Virus record (IMG/VR): IMGVR_UViG_3300048011_000266
Location: 1-23,001 of that record
Length of the DNA: 23,001 nucleotides
Source: a virus
Direction: 5' to 3' (one strand)
Part shown: piece by piece, positions 1-7,965 of the stretch
Position numbering within the stretch: position 1 is the first letter of the stretch
Layout: each line of letters begins with the position of its first letter
Position numbers and translations under genes: made by a program
Notes under the pieces: model-generated
What the model was told of the DNA's origin: nothing
What the model saw: the letters and a program-made list of their open reading frames with translations, nothing else
Database searches by the model: none

Positions 1-119
1 TTACGACAGCGTTCGTACACTCTGCGTATCATAGGAATATTATCTAATGCAATCAATGGCTTACCCGGAAAGCGTGTGCTGCCATATCTAGCGGGTATAA
101 GAATAGCGGTGGATGTCAT
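1..119 (-). CDS. kdsB: CMP-Kdo synthetase (3-deoxy-manno-octulosonate cytidylyltransferase), N-terminal fragment
   Basis: This gene starts at the ATG at 119 and runs off the left edge of the window, leaving 39 codons. The translation reads [20 protein letters not shown] and continues with PLIAL and [10 protein letters not shown]. The IPARYxSTRxPGKPL motif is the nucleotide-binding N-terminus of KdsB, which transfers CMP from CTP to Kdo to make CMP-Kdo, the donor used by Kdo transferases. The start is supported by an AGGAG at 126-130, six bases upstream. The gene overlaps the end of kdsA by 32 bases, so the two are probably translated together. Related sugar cytidylyltransferases (for example NeuA-type) share the fold, but the motif wording and the adjacent kdsA favour KdsB. 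Completeness cannot be judged here. Confidence 0.88.
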   Translation of the reverse strand, partial: MTSTAILIPARYGSTRFPGKPLIALDNIPMIRRVYERCR

Positions 120-861
120 CTACAACTCCTTCAAAGTCTTCTAGTTTAATCATGTTGGGACCATCGCTAGGTGCGTTATCTGGGTCAGGGTGTACTTCTA
201 AAAAGAAATTCCTAATCCCCAAAGCACTAGCTGCACGAGATAGGCCAGGAACATAATCCCTATTCCCGCCGCTGCTACTTCCGTTGCCGCCTGGCTTTTG
301 TACACTGTGCGTGGCGTCCAACACAATAGGACAATCAAAATTATCAAGCATGTAATTAAGGCCGGTGAAATCAACAACCAAAGTATTATATCCAAAGCTA
401 GTACCTCTCTCTGTAATCCAAACCTCACGGGCTTCATCACACTTACTTAGCACTCCAGCCATATCCCAGGGCGCCATAAACTGGCCCTTCTTGATATTAA
501 CAATCTTATCTGTAGCACACGCCGCTTTAATCAAATCTGTTTGCCTGCACAAGAACGCAGGAATTTGGTAAACATCAACTGCATCTTTAAATTGTCGCTC
601 AATGCGTCGAACTTGTACAACATCATGTACATCGGTAAGTGTCTTTACACCTAGTGTTACTTTTAGTGCTAAGAAATCTGTAAGTGTTGCATCCATACCC
701 ATGCCGCGTTTGCCGCCAAGACTTGAACGATTTGCTTTGTCATAACTTGCTTTGAAGTAATAATCAATGCCGTACTTGTCGCATACACGTTTGCACTCTT
801 TGGCAATCTCTGCACTCTGTGCTAGTGTTTCATGTTGACAAGGCCCTGCTATAATTCTCAT
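88..861 (-). CDS. kdsA: 3-deoxy-D-manno-octulosonate 8-phosphate synthase
   Basis: The 257-residue protein is a full-length KdsA-type aldolase that condenses phosphoenolpyruvate with D-arabinose 5-phosphate to give Kdo 8-phosphate. The diagnostic [11 protein letters not shown] motif is at 37-47, [12 protein letters not shown] at 99-110, NIKKGQF at 122-128, DATHSVQ at 182-188 and [14 protein letters not shown] near the end. Residue 8 is Cys in AGPC, where the metal-independent class (for example E. coli) has Asn, and H185, E222 and D233 can complete a metal site; this points to the metal-dependent class. It is slightly shorter than E. coli KdsA (284), starting directly at the first barrel strand. 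The start overlaps the upstream stop by ATGA, and kdsB begins inside its 3' end. A Kdo-8-phosphate phosphatase and arabinose-5-phosphate isomerase are not seen here and may be host-supplied. Confidence 0.95.
   Translation of the reverse strand: MRIIAGPCQHETLAQSAEIAKECKRVCDKYGIDYYFKASYDKANRSSLGGKRGMGMDATLTDFLALKVTLGVKTLTDVHDVVQVRRIERQFKDAVDVYQIPAFLCRQTDLIKAACATDKIVNIKKGQFMAPWDMAGVLSKCDEAREVWITERGTSFGYNTLVVDFTGLNYMLDNFDCPIVLDATHSVQKPGGNGSSSGGNRDYVPGLSRAASALGIRNFFLEVHPDPDNAPSDGPNMIKLEDFEGVVDDIHRYSYTR
126..130 (-). promoter_or_regulatory. Shine-Dalgarno sequence for kdsB
   Basis: AGGAG on the minus strand lies six bases before the ATG at 119, inside the 3' end of kdsA. It decides the start of the truncated kdsB fragment, which otherwise could have been overlooked as the tail of kdsA. 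Confidence 0.75.
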
Positions 862-1115
862 TTGTTGTCCTTTACTGTGTAATACATTGTAACTACTTGA
901 TCCAAGAGCTTTTTTATTGTAGGGTACTCTTCTGACAATCTACACAAATCTTGCCAGTCACTGTAGTTTAGTAAGTCACCTTGTGCTCTTGCTACTCCTG
1001 CAGGATCGCCACCTATAATCCATCGAGGTATCTCAGGCCTGTCGCGATAATGAGCATAGACAACACCGTCGCTACGCTCATATATCAATGCCTCTCCTGG
1101 AATCAAATCACCCAT
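858..1115 (-). CDS. conserved small phage protein
   Basis: This 85-residue protein has no function I can assign. It begins MGDLIPGEALIYERSDGVVY and contains YRDRPEIPRW and GGDPAGVARAQG, a pattern I recall from small uncharacterised proteins of marine T4-like phages, so it is probably part of the conserved gene set and not an accessory gene. It looks soluble, with a beta-rich N-terminal half and a helical C-terminal half, and lacks signal or membrane segments. Its start overlaps the end of the upstream gene by 8 bases and its stop overlaps the kdsA start by 4 bases, so it is translated in the same chain. Confidence 0.75.
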   Translation of the reverse strand: MGDLIPGEALIYERSDGVVYAHYRDRPEIPRWIIGGDPAGVARAQGDLLNYSDWQDLCRLSEEYPTIKKLLDQVVTMYYTVKDNK

Positions 1116-1584
1116 TAAGCTCTTCTCTTATTTTTCGACGTGTGTTAATAAATTTATTATACATATAAGGTACATAGTTTTCGTAATAATTTTTGCTCTC
1201 AAAAACTTTACTAGCATTATCTAGTTTAGATAATCTTTGTAGTAATACCATAGTATACATTTCTTCATATAGATTTAGTGCCCACAAGTCTATATTTTTA
1301 CTTCGGCACATTCCGTTAAAACTGTCGCAGCCGCCGGAGAACTGCATTTTTGTAATTATTTCTGTATCCGTTGGCATTGCAATTATAACTACATCATTTG
1401 AATCATCAAATTGTTCAGCTTCGGAAAAGACTGTCGACCAATAATCATATGAACTATCGCACGATAACATTATTGTTTTAATTTTGTTTCTATCTAATGC
1501 TGTCTTAGCATACGTACATTTTTTAGTTTGTGCTAATTCAATAGCCCAATGTTCTACAAAATTATTTAATCTATCAATAGACAT
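1108..1584 (-). CDS. protein of unknown function
   Basis: I do not recognise this 158-residue protein. It has no predicted membrane segment or signal peptide. A hydrophobic stretch VVIIAMPTDTE near residues 65-75 suggests a buried beta strand, and there is a GGCDSFNGMC segment near the middle with two close cysteines. The C-terminal half is rich in Tyr, Asn and Lys and looks helical, ending RRKIREELNG. It starts at ATG 1584, one base after the stop of the upstream small membrane protein, and overlaps the next gene by 8 bases. The tight packing and open frame argue that it is expressed. Confidence 0.7.
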   Translation of the reverse strand: MSIDRLNNFVEHWAIELAQTKKCTYAKTALDRNKIKTIMLSCDSSYDYWSTVFSEAEQFDDSNDVVIIAMPTDTEIITKMQFSGGCDSFNGMCRSKNIDLWALNLYEEMYTMVLLQRLSKLDNASKVFESKNYYENYVPYMYNKFINTRRKIREELNG

Positions 1585-1585
1585 G

Positions 1586-1834
1586 TTACTTGTCCATTAA
1601 TTCTGCTTTGCGCTTTTCAATAGCTGCAAGTCGCTGTGCTTCGGCTTCAATATCAGCAGACTCTCTTTCTGCTTTTGCTGTTCCGTCGCGCCCCATAACT
1701 AACAAAATGATTGCTGTAATGAGAGGTGAAATCAGTAGGGCAATAAAAAACCAAAGCCATCCATTGCGTCCCCAGTTGTTAGCCCAGTAACCTACTAAAG
1801 CTGAAAATACTACTGCGATTAAAATAATATCCAA
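1586..1834 (-). CDS. small two-helix membrane protein
   Basis: The 82-residue product has two hydrophobic segments, about residues 3-19 (ILIAVVFSALVGYWAN) and 25-46 (GWLWFFIALLISPLITAIIL), joined by a short turn containing GRNG. A charged helical tail follows, rich in Ala, Glu and Lys. The only start that keeps the first helix is a TTG at 1834, one base after the cupin stop; AAGGA lies about ten bases upstream. Size and layout resemble small phage inner-membrane proteins such as superinfection-exclusion proteins (T4 Imm is similarly small with two helices) or holin-like proteins, but I see no sequence motif that decides. It sits among the glycan genes, which would suit a role at the envelope. 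Confidence 0.7.
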   Translation of the reverse strand: MDIILIAVVFSALVGYWANNWGRNGWLWFFIALLISPLITAIILLVMGRDGTAKAERESADIEAEAQRLAAIEKRKAELMDK

Positions 1835-1835
1835 T

Positions 1836-2198
1836 TTACGGTTTTCCTTTTACTTCTGTGCCGCTTGTACGACGAACAATGTCATCGTGATTAAATTCTG
1901 CCCAGTATAGTTCAAAAGCGACACCGTCTTCTAAACCTTCGAACTGGTGAATCTTGCCAGGCTTTACTTGTGTAAAGTCGCCTGCTTCGAGAATTGTTTC
2001 GTCAACAAGACCTTGATCATCTTGCCAAACTCGAACAATCATCTTGCCTGACTCGACAAAAAATCCATTCCATTTAAATTCGTGTTCATGTTCTGAACAT
2101 TTAAATCCTGCTTTATATTCAATACGGTGAAACTCTAGTACACCGTTTGCATGAATAAGCTCTGTAGCTCCCCATACCTTGCCTGCTTTAATTCCCAC
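1836..2198 (-). CDS. single-domain cupin protein (sugar-isomerase-like)
   Basis: The 120-residue protein is one cupin barrel. The first cupin motif is around residues 31-52, with GFKCSEHEHEF supplying H37 and H39; the second centres on GKIHQF with H84. The layout (WG near the start, a PG-type turn, an ESGKMIVRV strand and a closing HDDIVRR) resembles the C-terminal cupin of type II phosphomannose isomerase/ManC proteins. The likely substrate is a nucleotide sugar or sugar phosphate (isomerase or epimerase), but this is inferred. The start is a GTG at 2198 with AAGGA six to nine bases upstream. It resembles the cupin half of the fusion at 9456-10229, so the two may act on the same pathway. Confidence 0.8.
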   Translation of the reverse strand: MGIKAGKVWGATELIHANGVLEFHRIEYKAGFKCSEHEHEFKWNGFFVESGKMIVRVWQDDQGLVDETILEAGDFTQVKPGKIHQFEGLEDGVAFELYWAEFNHDDIVRRTSGTEVKGKP

Positions 2199-2208
2199 TA
2201 GTCTTCCT

Positions 2209-2715
2209 TTACATTAATAAACTATATTCTATAACTTCACTCTGTCTGCTTATATCTTTAACAAAATAAGCACATAGCGGATTCTTACCTTCTGTGATAG
2301 GAACACTTAACAACTGTCCGTTTTTCATTTTAGGAAAGTACCATTTTACGTCTGTATAAAAATTAGTAATTTTTATTTCAGCAAAGTCTGTTTTAAAACT
2401 AGTTAATGGATTAAACAAGAATGCTTCGAATCCTCTATCATTAATACTAGTTAAAGGCAATACTTCTAGGTCGCTGCCAGCTTGACTACATCCAACAGCA
2501 ACATTCCAGTCTACAGGAATTGTTACTTCGTGGCCGCCGATATCTAACACCATCGCAGGCGCACTAAAACTTTCTAAGAAAATTAACGGCGTAAAAAAGA
2601 AGTCAGGATTTTTTGGATCACTGTTGTCAAGTACGCTAAATCTTACATCATCTTCAATTTGTTCTGGCAGTTCGTCTAGGTTAAAACACTCGTTATCTAA
2701 GGTTAATATTCTCAT
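2209..2715 (-). CDS. conserved phage protein downstream of uvsW
   Basis: The 168-residue protein has no assigned function. It contains PLIFLESFSAPAMVLDIGG, IPVDWNVAVG, GFEAFLFNPLTSF and VKWYFPKMKNGQLLSVPI, a pattern I recall from uncharacterised proteins next to uvsW in marine T4-like phages. It looks like a soluble alternating beta protein without membrane segments. The ATG at 2715 follows the uvsW stop directly (TAAATG), so it is probably translated by termination-reinitiation and co-expressed with the helicase. Ten bases separate it from the cupin gene. Confidence 0.8.
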   Translation of the reverse strand: MRILTLDNECFNLDELPEQIEDDVRFSVLDNSDPKNPDFFFTPLIFLESFSAPAMVLDIGGHEVTIPVDWNVAVGCSQAGSDLEVLPLTSINDRGFEAFLFNPLTSFKTDFAEIKITNFYTDVKWYFPKMKNGQLLSVPITEGKNPLCAYFVKDISRQSEVIEYSLLM

Positions 2716-4179
2716 TTAATTCCAATCCACTTTTTCGATAGTAAATGGGTACTCTGCTTCTTTGTAAAATTTCTTACGCTGAGTTAGATGTCGCTTCGCA
2801 AACTTGCACGTTGATGTCAAGTCCCATATTTGTACGAAGTCTTTGTCCTTTGCCTTACGAACGCCTCTACCGATTGATTGTATTACTCTTACAAAACTTT
2901 TTCCAGGCTCAAGGAGAACCAAGTTAAAAATACGAGGAATATTAAGACCCACAGCAGCAACTCCATAGGTTGCAATAATGACTTCATTAGTGCCTTCACG
3001 GATTGTATCATATGTTTCCTTCCTGTCTTTTACTTTAACACTTCCGCTAATAAATGTAGCGCCGGGTATAAGTTCTGCTAATGTTTCGCCTGCACTAATC
3101 CTGTCTACAAGAATTAGAGTGTTGCCTGATTGTGATACTGTATTCATCATCTTACCAATATATTCTAAACGTGCTGTATCTGATGTTAGATACTTCAATT
3201 CGCTTTGGTAATCTCGATGTGCTACTGTATCGATAAGTTGTACTACATTAACATGGCATGCTGATAGCACGCCTTTGTCTTGTAGTTCCTTTGCAGTAAT
3301 TGCTCCGATAACAGGACCTAGACTAGCATGAATACTTTCGAATTCAAACTTCTCTCTTGGTACAGTGCCAGTTAGTCCCCAACGAATAGGAGCGTTACGC
3401 AGGTTGCGAGTAAGCAAGTTCTTGAGAACTTCTGCTTTCGCCATGTGTACTTCGTCAACAATAACAGTGCTCACACCTTCTAAGAACTCAGCCAGTGATA
3501 GTACTGCGCTGCCATCTTTATGCTTCTTGTCCAAAATATTCAAGGATTGCCAAGTGCATATTGTGTGAGTCTTACCTAGTTGCTTTCTGTCGCCAAAGTA
3601 CACCCCTACGTCCAATCCACAGTTAATATAGTCTTCTTCTGTTTGCTCTACCAAGCTCTTGTTAGGTACAATAACTAAACTACGCCCATAAGGTTCACTG
3701 ATATGTGATAACGTAGCTGTTGTAATTGTCTTACCTGCGCCTGTAGCAATCTGCTGTAGACTCTGTGGATTAGAAATAAAGTTGTTGATTGCCTCAACTT
3801 GATAGTCACGTAAAATAATTTCTGTACCAGCTACTGGATGACCTTCTGGCCAACAAACACCTTGATCGGCCCAATAGCGTTCTGTAACTGGTTGAAAGTT
3901 TAAAGTAATAGGATGTCGCCTATCTTCAATGTCAACAATTTCAACATTATTTTTTGCTAATACTTGTTGTACAACATCGAGATGATTAACGTATCCTGTG
4001 CCGCCGATACCAAAGAAAGCAACTTTGCCATCCCAGCGTCCTAGTTTGTACTGCGGCATATGTTTTGCGTAGGGTACTTCAAACTTAAGAGCATTCGCAA
4101 GTTTGCGACGAACGTCAACATCAAGTCCTTCGAGCTTGATGTTTACTTCATCTTCGATAATTAATTTACAACTAGCCAT
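2716..4179 (-). CDS. uvsW: UvsW-type superfamily 2 DNA helicase
   Basis: The 487-residue product matches T4 UvsW (503 residues), a helicase and annealing enzyme that regresses stalled forks, resolves recombination intermediates and removes R-loops so that origin-driven replication gives way to recombination-driven replication. An N-terminal DNA-binding region includes the LGRWDGK segment at 46-52. The Q-type motif LRDYQ is at 123-127, Walker A ATGAGKT at 145-151, the DEVH box at 242-245, LTGT near 269, and the arginine-finger motif QSIGRGVRK near 435. The gene overlaps the upstream conserved gene by 8 bases, and the downstream gene begins immediately after its stop. Confidence 0.96.
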   Translation of the reverse strand: MASCKLIIEDEVNIKLEGLDVDVRRKLANALKFEVPYAKHMPQYKLGRWDGKVAFFGIGGTGYVNHLDVVQQVLAKNNVEIVDIEDRRHPITLNFQPVTERYWADQGVCWPEGHPVAGTEIILRDYQVEAINNFISNPQSLQQIATGAGKTITTATLSHISEPYGRSLVIVPNKSLVEQTEEDYINCGLDVGVYFGDRKQLGKTHTICTWQSLNILDKKHKDGSAVLSLAEFLEGVSTVIVDEVHMAKAEVLKNLLTRNLRNAPIRWGLTGTVPREKFEFESIHASLGPVIGAITAKELQDKGVLSACHVNVVQLIDTVAHRDYQSELKYLTSDTARLEYIGKMMNTVSQSGNTLILVDRISAGETLAELIPGATFISGSVKVKDRKETYDTIREGTNEVIIATYGVAAVGLNIPRIFNLVLLEPGKSFVRVIQSIGRGVRKAKDKDFVQIWDLTSTCKFAKRHLTQRKKFYKEAEYPFTIEKVDWN

Positions 4180-5344
4180 AGTATCTTGAATGTCTCCTAA
4201 ATGGACTCATATGTTCTTCTCGATATACCACCAAGTCACAATTAAAAGAAATGTAACTATCAACATATCGATCCGTAGAACTCGTAAAACAAAACGCTGC
4301 GCCGGGCTTCCATTCATTATTCACAAGTAACTTTGGTAACTTACTCTTATTAATATACACTATCTTTGTTGATTTGTCAACCCAGTTGTTTAGTTTTCTA
4401 TCTTTAATCAATTGATTAAAACCTGCGTCTTTGTCTTCTAAACGAAACAGTACACTTTGTTCTTCTGGATTTAAAATATCTCTAAAATGATTTGCAAGTT
4501 CATGTAACTGGTCTTCTGGCTCGTTGTCTAATACTACTAACAGAGGAAATCTATTTAATTTCCATAATGCGTCTAAAATATTATGCAATGAATGCGCAGA
4601 CGGTTGACTGTGGAACTGCTTGTCTTTTCGAGATACAATTTGATTTACAAGAGTAGATTGATCAGTTGGTAATTCAATATGATTAAACCCATATCTAAAT
4701 CTACGATCAACAAACTGTAACATAGTTTCTGTTGTCGGCTCTCCTAGCTCATCTTTTATAATAGGTGTTAAACTAGGATGTATATTAACTAATTCCATAT
4801 TAGAAATACCACTTAGATAATCTTGCGGTTGGCTATGTATAGCTTTAATTTCTTTATGTATGCTAGTAAGTTCCTCGTCAATTTCAAACTCTTTGTTAAT
4901 AAAGTTATCTACTAATCTTAAAATATTACTTTCGGTAAGTGCAAAAGAATGTTTATGAGAACCTTTTTGATGATGGTATCCGTCACCTGCATGAGCTGCA
5001 ACTTCTTGGACTAACATTATTTCAGTTTTTCTAAAAGGAAATCTTACTTCAATATCGTTGTCTACAATTTTAATATATTTACTACGATCAATATGTCGAA
5101 CTGGTTGGCGCAATTGATTAACTGCATAATCAAAGTCCCAATCTAAATTAACAAACTGATCTCTATACGACTGTAATTTTTCATACATAAGTGCCGACTG
5201 TCTATCTGTTAGAGCAAGTCCTCGAAAGGTTTGCCTAGCAATACTAGTCATAATAGTATGGTCAGGTTTGTCAATAGTAAACTCAACAGGAGACTGTCGC
5301 AGTCCTGCAAGGTACTCTAAGCAATCTTCTAAATTTATAATCAT
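4172..5344 (-). CDS. conserved protein coupled to uvsW, function unknown
   Basis: This 390-residue protein has no function I can name. It is soluble and largely helical in its N-terminal two thirds, with RQTFRGLALTDRQSALMYEK near residue 37. A His-rich patch AHAGDGYHHQKGSHKH lies around residue 120, and the C-terminal third alternates strands and helices (FPLLVVLDNEPEDQ, WVDKSTKIVYINKSKLP) like a degenerate nucleotide-binding or helicase-like domain. The last 8 bases overlap the uvsW start, so it is translationally coupled to the helicase and may act with it; this is inferred from context only. The ATG at 5344 is 14 bases after the preceding stop and I see no clear ribosome binding site. Confidence 0.75.
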   Translation of the reverse strand: MIINLEDCLEYLAGLRQSPVEFTIDKPDHTIMTSIARQTFRGLALTDRQSALMYEKLQSYRDQFVNLDWDFDYAVNQLRQPVRHIDRSKYIKIVDNDIEVRFPFRKTEIMLVQEVAAHAGDGYHHQKGSHKHSFALTESNILRLVDNFINKEFEIDEELTSIHKEIKAIHSQPQDYLSGISNMELVNIHPSLTPIIKDELGEPTTETMLQFVDRRFRYGFNHIELPTDQSTLVNQIVSRKDKQFHSQPSAHSLHNILDALWKLNRFPLLVVLDNEPEDQLHELANHFRDILNPEEQSVLFRLEDKDAGFNQLIKDRKLNNWVDKSTKIVYINKSKLPKLLVNNEWKPGAAFCFTSSTDRYVDSYISFNCDLVVYREEHMSPFRRHSRYYG

Positions 5345-5358
5345 ACATACAGTATAAC

Positions 5359-6201
5359 TTAAAATAGTTTATCTGTCAAGCGTTTAAGTGGGATACCTTG
5401 AGAAATTTCTTCTATTGTATATTCAGTATGAGCATAGTCGTTGAGCCATTGTGTTCTGTCCGGCATCACAGGCTGTTCGATATCGTGTAAGAAATCAATG
5501 TCATTGCCGGCGTCATAAGCAAGACTATGAGTACTAACAAAAGCAGGAACACCATTGAGGATACTGTGAATACCAGGATTACTCGAATAGCTAATAGTAG
5601 CCCATATATTATCAAAGCCCATATCAAAATCGTCATAAGTGTTAGCAACATGCCTTGGCTCCTGTCTATATACGTGTTTAAGTCCACGCTCGATGTGTTC
5701 TAGTTTACAGCGTGGATGTGGACGGAATATGATTGGACGATCTGTATGTTTGCGTATCTCATCGTATGTCTGTAGGAACCAATTGCTCATACGTGGCATT
5801 TTACTCCACTGTAAACTCTTATCGTGTTGCCCGCAAATTAAAATGTACTCACCGTCTTTACGCCATGGCTTTAGTTTGAGTCCCAAGTTACGTACACGTA
5901 AATCATCCATACCAGTAGGCCCAAAATAAGCATCCCTGTTAATTCCATTTAATCCTACCTTCCAAGTTGTTCCACGTTGTATGCCACCTACTTCTAGTAC
6001 TATAGTCGGTTTGTCTTGATGCCAAACAGCTTCGTTTCTAGCCATTCTGCCATTCCAAAGAACGCTCCAAATAACATTAACGTCACTGTTAGTATTATTA
6101 TAAGAAACATCATGCCCAGCAGCCAAAAGACTGTGAGCAAAAGCATCAAAAACTGGTGCGCTATTGAGTGCGCCATTGTGTGTCCATAAACTAAACTTCA
6201 T
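5359..6201 (-). CDS. capsule-synthesis-like glycosyltransferase, paralogue 1
   Basis: The 280-residue protein starts at ATG 6201, which overlaps the end of the upstream transferase by 11 bases; a longer frame to 6270 would add 23 residues that run into that gene and is less likely. The N-terminus MKFSLWTHNGALNSAPVF is followed by a Rossmann-like first half. The second half has HTDRPIIFRPHPR, then SYSSNPGIHSILNGVPAFVS and a C-terminal TIEEISQGIPLKRL. These resemble the GT-B C-terminal domain of KpsC/KpsS-type capsule proteins (HP, then S/T-S with a GxP loop), some of which transfer Kdo. It shares this block with the genes at 7033 and 7962. The acceptor and the sugar are unknown. Confidence 0.72.
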   Translation of the reverse strand: MKFSLWTHNGALNSAPVFDAFAHSLLAAGHDVSYNNTNSDVNVIWSVLWNGRMARNEAVWHQDKPTIVLEVGGIQRGTTWKVGLNGINRDAYFGPTGMDDLRVRNLGLKLKPWRKDGEYILICGQHDKSLQWSKMPRMSNWFLQTYDEIRKHTDRPIIFRPHPRCKLEHIERGLKHVYRQEPRHVANTYDDFDMGFDNIWATISYSSNPGIHSILNGVPAFVSTHSLAYDAGNDIDFLHDIEQPVMPDRTQWLNDYAHTEYTIEEISQGIPLKRLTDKLF

Positions 6202-7036
6202 TCCAATATGCTTCTGTTCTATTAACCATAATATCTTTTCTAAGGCTCTTGCCAGTGTCTTTGCGGCCACCTTTCATATGATCTATCCATTTGCCTAGTG
6301 GTCCATTGATTAGAGGATGTCCGCCTCCGCCACTCTTTGCTTCACGCAAGTACATGTCTGCACTATAGTCATGTGATGGAAATTCACTGTACTTCTTTAG
6401 TATCTCACCGAATATATAACTGTCGTGCCATTCATCTAATAAGAACATTCCATTCTCTGCATCTTCATACATGCGTTCAAACTCTTTAAGGAATTCATGG
6501 CACACAGGATGGTTTAGATTCATGCCATAAAAGCCGCATTCTGGCCATGTCTGTGATCCTTTGCCTCTGCCTACATATGTAATGTAAGCATTGTCAGGTA
6601 ATAGCTCTGCAAAGTCTTCGTAACTCCAATTGCTGTGTACAAATGTATCTGCATCCATCCACACGCACCAGTCCTTAGAGCGTGTACAAGCGTCATACAC
6701 TGCGTATGTTTTATTGGCGAACCTAACTGCATCCCACTTGAATTCTTTCATCCAATCGCGACGTGTGTGACGCTGTGGTTCATTACTAACATCGCCATTG
6801 GCTTTAGGAACATTGCCCCACTTTTCTTTAAATGCATTTAGTTTAGGTAATGCTTGCTTTGCATCTAATATTTCAATGCGACTTGGATCAGGGTTATTAG
6901 GTTTACAATCTTCTGCATATACCAACAACTTAATACGCTTGTCTACCCTTGCTGCAAAGCTTTCTAAAAAACGCTCGCCGTATTTTGTTAATCCTGCTGG
7001 GTGAAATGTTGTTACTACTGTTATATGTTTGCTCAT
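6191..7036 (-). CDS. DxD-type glycosyltransferase (GT-A fold, probable)
   Basis: The 281-residue protein begins MSKHITVVTTFHPAGLTKYG. The start at 7036 gives an ATGA overlap with the upstream stop; upstream in-frame ATGs lie inside the previous gene. Its central WCVWMDADTFVHS carries a DxD motif that in GT-A enzymes binds the metal and nucleotide sugar, and a later ECGFYGMNLNHP plus LLDEWHDSYIF resembles the acceptor side of such transferases. There is no signal peptide or membrane segment, so it should work in the cytoplasm of the infected cell. It lies between two capsule-synthesis-like paralogues in one overlapping chain, which argues for assembly of one glycan. Family assignment beyond a DxD transferase is uncertain. 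Confidence 0.78.
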   Translation of the reverse strand: MSKHITVVTTFHPAGLTKYGERFLESFAARVDKRIKLLVYAEDCKPNNPDPSRIEILDAKQALPKLNAFKEKWGNVPKANGDVSNEPQRHTRRDWMKEFKWDAVRFANKTYAVYDACTRSKDWCVWMDADTFVHSNWSYEDFAELLPDNAYITYVGRGKGSQTWPECGFYGMNLNHPVCHEFLKEFERMYEDAENGMFLLDEWHDSYIFGEILKKYSEFPSHDYSADMYLREAKSGGGGHPLINGPLGKWIDHMKGGRKDTGKSLRKDIMVNRTEAYWNEV

Positions 7037-7965
7037 TTTATTGCCCATTTCCTTAGGTGTTTCCATGCTGTGCCGTCTTTAAGTTCATCTAATGTCCAGT
7101 GCATCTGTGCCATTTTTTGAATCCATAATTCCCTATCAAACTCTTTTAAATTTTCAATATCTGCTAGTGTATGATGAGAAACTTCAGCTGCTTGGCTTCT
7201 ATCAGGATCTAGTACGATTGAAGGAATGCCTTCGATCGCTGCTGCAACAGTTGGGCTCGAATTATAATTAATTACACAATGAGCTGTAGAAAAATCTTCT
7301 AATATATTTTCTGATTGGCTTACTTTTACATTTTTTAATCGATATCTTGCCAGAGATCGTTTATGCTCTATTATTTTTTTATCTCCTGGGTGAAATCTAA
7401 CTATTATAGTCCTATCTGATAATGTTTTAATTTTCATTATTAGTTTTACTAACCATGGTAACAATTTTTTCCCTTCCATACTCCAGCCACCGTCACGCTG
7501 ACAACATATTAAAATATTATCTCCATTGGTTTTATAAGGTTTTAGAGAAATTTTTAAACGCTGACTTATTAGATTCCATCGTTCTGGATTAGGCTTGTCA
7601 TTACAATAATCTCCGGTATTTGGAAAAATACCATCGTAACTATAACGTAAGAATTGATTTTTATTTCCTTTATCGGCATATAAAAATAAATTACTATCGA
7701 CAATAATACTGCGCTTATTATCTTTTTGCTGTTTTTCAAAAACATTTTTACGTAAATTTAAATGTTGAGAGTTTTTACTACCAGGATGTACAAACCCTTG
7801 TACAACAGCAACATCTGTATTAACTGGTTCGTAATCTGTAACAATTGTTCCTTCGTCACCGCAGCGCCATACACCTTCGATAAAATTTACAATAATAGCA
7901 GGTTTTTCTGGATTTTTATTTCCCGGAGGTATGCCCATTAAATAGGAAGCAACAGTAATTGTCAT
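7033..7965 (-). CDS. capsule-synthesis-like glycosyltransferase, paralogue 2
   Basis: The 310-residue protein is placed from ATG 7965, which forms an ATGA overlap with the upstream stop; the open frame continues nine codons further up. Features include ILICCQRDGGWSMEGKK, then LSDRTIIVRFHPGDKK, NYNSSPTVAAAIEGIPSIVL and the end WTLDELKDGTAWKHL. The HP pair and the NS-x(10)-GxP block are typical of KpsC/KpsS-like capsule transferases with a GT-B fold. The same ordered blocks occur in the genes at 5359 and 7962, so the three are paralogues. Lysine- and asparagine-rich composition is somewhat more AT-biased than neighbouring core genes. Which sugar it transfers is unknown; Kdo is plausible because kdsA and kdsB are close by. 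Confidence 0.74.
   Translation of the reverse strand: MTITVASYLMGIPPGNKNPEKPAIIVNFIEGVWRCGDEGTIVTDYEPVNTDVAVVQGFVHPGSKNSQHLNLRKNVFEKQQKDNKRSIIVDSNLFLYADKGNKNQFLRYSYDGIFPNTGDYCNDKPNPERWNLISQRLKISLKPYKTNGDNILICCQRDGGWSMEGKKLLPWLVKLIMKIKTLSDRTIIVRFHPGDKKIIEHKRSLARYRLKNVKVSQSENILEDFSTAHCVINYNSSPTVAAAIEGIPSIVLDPDRSQAAEVSHHTLADIENLKEFDRELWIQKMAQMHWTLDELKDGTAWKHLRKWAIK

Noticed and set aside
198-440. Minus-strand hydrophobic 80-residue frame
   Set aside because: It lies wholly inside kdsA in another frame; the kdsA reading is conserved along its full length.
5466-5687. Minus-strand highly hydrophobic 73-residue frame resembling a membrane protein
   Set aside because: It is contained in the capsule-type transferase gene in another frame and has no start signal.
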